Shown: positions 42,067 to 42,368 of the stretch, one piece after another
Position numbering within the stretch: position 1 is the first letter of the stretch
Layout of the letters: every line of letters starts with the position of its first letter
NCBI RefSeq assembly: GCF_900101705.1
Contig: NZ_FNAC01000041.1
Location: 1 to 42,368 of the forward strand
Reading direction: 5' to 3'
From: Algoriphagus faecimaris
Lineage (GTDB): Bacteria > Bacteroidota > Bacteroidia > Cytophagales > Cyclobacteriaceae
Length of the DNA: 42,368 nt
The notes under the pieces: generated by a model
What the model was told of the DNA's origin: nothing
Seen by the model: the letters and a program-made list of their open reading frames with translations, nothing else
Database searches by the model: none
Translations under genes and position numbers: made by a program

Positions 42067-42151
42067 ATAAGTTCTTTTTGACAGTTGGTGTCAATTGCTT
42101 TATTAAGGGTTTAACTCGATTTAAATTAGGTCAAAATAAACGGTTTTGACC

Positions 42152-42368
42152 ATGAATATTATCAATTTCATTAATCGGTTTCCTGACGAGGCTTCCTGTG
42201 TTGAATTCATCAAATCACAAAGGATCAAGCAAGGAATCATCTGTAAGAAATGTACTGGAATCAAGCATTATTGGCTTGAAAACAAGCTTTCTTTTCAATG
42301 TGCTTCCTGTGGATTTAGAACCAGTATCAAGAGCGGTACAGTGATGCAGAGCAGTAATTTATCGATCA
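42152..42368 (+). CDS. IS1595-family transposase, N-terminal part (cut by window edge)
   Basis: The frame from ATG 42152 is open to the window end and gives 72 residues. FPDEASCVEFIKSQRIKQGI followed by CKKC, HYWLENKLSFQC, ASCGFRTS and SGTVMQSSN is the zinc-ribbon N-terminal domain typical of IS1595-family transposases; the two CxxC pairs (CKKC and CASC) bind zinc. The DDE catalytic domain lies beyond the window. The left terminal repeat probably lies between 42067 and 42130 (a tgtcaattgc word at about 42089-42098 is a candidate) but cannot be confirmed without the other end. Confidence 0.88.
   Translation, partial: MNIINFINRFPDEASCVEFIKSQRIKQGIICKKCTGIKHYWLENKLSFQCASCGFRTSIKSGTVMQSSNLSI

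Noticed and set aside
1..42368. CRISPR arrays, tRNA or rRNA genes, phage genes
   Set aside because: No regularly spaced identical repeats, no cloverleaf with CCA-end context, no rRNA-like stretch and no structural phage proteins were seen on reading.

Overview
The window looks like a chromosome segment of a Bacteroidota bacterium of the order Cytophagales, most likely an Algoriphagus-like member of the Cyclobacteriaceae. This rests on gene content and signals, not on a search. The evidence is the Bacteroidota-type dcw cluster order, the TonB-dependent receptor/DUF4249 pair, DUF4221, DUF3810 and DUF2007 proteins, YpdA, short lipoprotein signals, and several TAnnTTTG-type -7 promoter elements.

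Layout. (1) 1-680: the 3' end of an ISL3-family insertion sequence, ending at about 343, then a gene-free spacer with a 57-bp direct repeat (344-400 and 592-648) and a short atctgcg-rich block. (2) 681-7292: mostly minus-strand housekeeping and accessory genes: RluA-type pseudouridine synthase, YpdA-like flavoprotein, NRDE/TANGO2-like protein, Old Yellow Enzyme, and a secreted subtilase lipoprotein. A plus-strand DUF4221 lipoprotein gene here is broken by a one-base frameshift. (3) 7487-10643: an SDR oxidoreductase, then a BlaI-type repressor and BlaR1-like M56 membrane metallopeptidase pair, preceded by three copies of TACGA-N6-TCGTA placed around a promoter. (4) 11033-26391: a complete and tightly packed division and cell wall cluster, mraZ-rsmH-ftsL-ftsI-murE-mraY-murD-ftsW-murG-murC-ftsQ-ftsA-ftsZ, with a 10-bp-periodic MraZ box array upstream. 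(5) 26395-34925: FMN reductase (minus), purine nucleoside phosphorylase, TonB-dependent receptor plus DUF4249 lipoprotein, ThuA-domain protein, Nfu-type Fe-S scaffold, DUF3810 membrane metalloprotease-like protein, and an M23-like protein that has lost its zinc ligands. (6) 34915-36925: EamA transporter and DusB on the minus strand. (7) 36963-40998: CPBP protease, DUF2007 protein, CdsA, glutamate dehydrogenase and phosphatidylserine decarboxylase. CdsA and Psd act in the same phospholipid pathway. (8) 41080-42368: a second frameshifted lipoprotein gene, a coiled-coil protein with a C-terminal membrane anchor, and the 5' end of an IS1595-family transposase.

How the genes work together. The dcw genes make lipid II precursors (MurE, MurD, MurC, MraY, MurG) and build the septal machine (FtsZ, FtsA, FtsQ, FtsL, FtsW, FtsI) from what reads as one transcript; most junctions overlap by 1-4 bases or abut. 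The BlaI/M56 pair is probably a self-repressing sensor module of unknown signal. No CRISPR array, tRNA, rRNA or prophage was seen. I found no convincing wholly new multi-gene system. The least explained items are the BlaI/M56 module with its repeat tail and operator array, the zinc-ligand-less M23-like protein, and the two homopolymer frameshifts.
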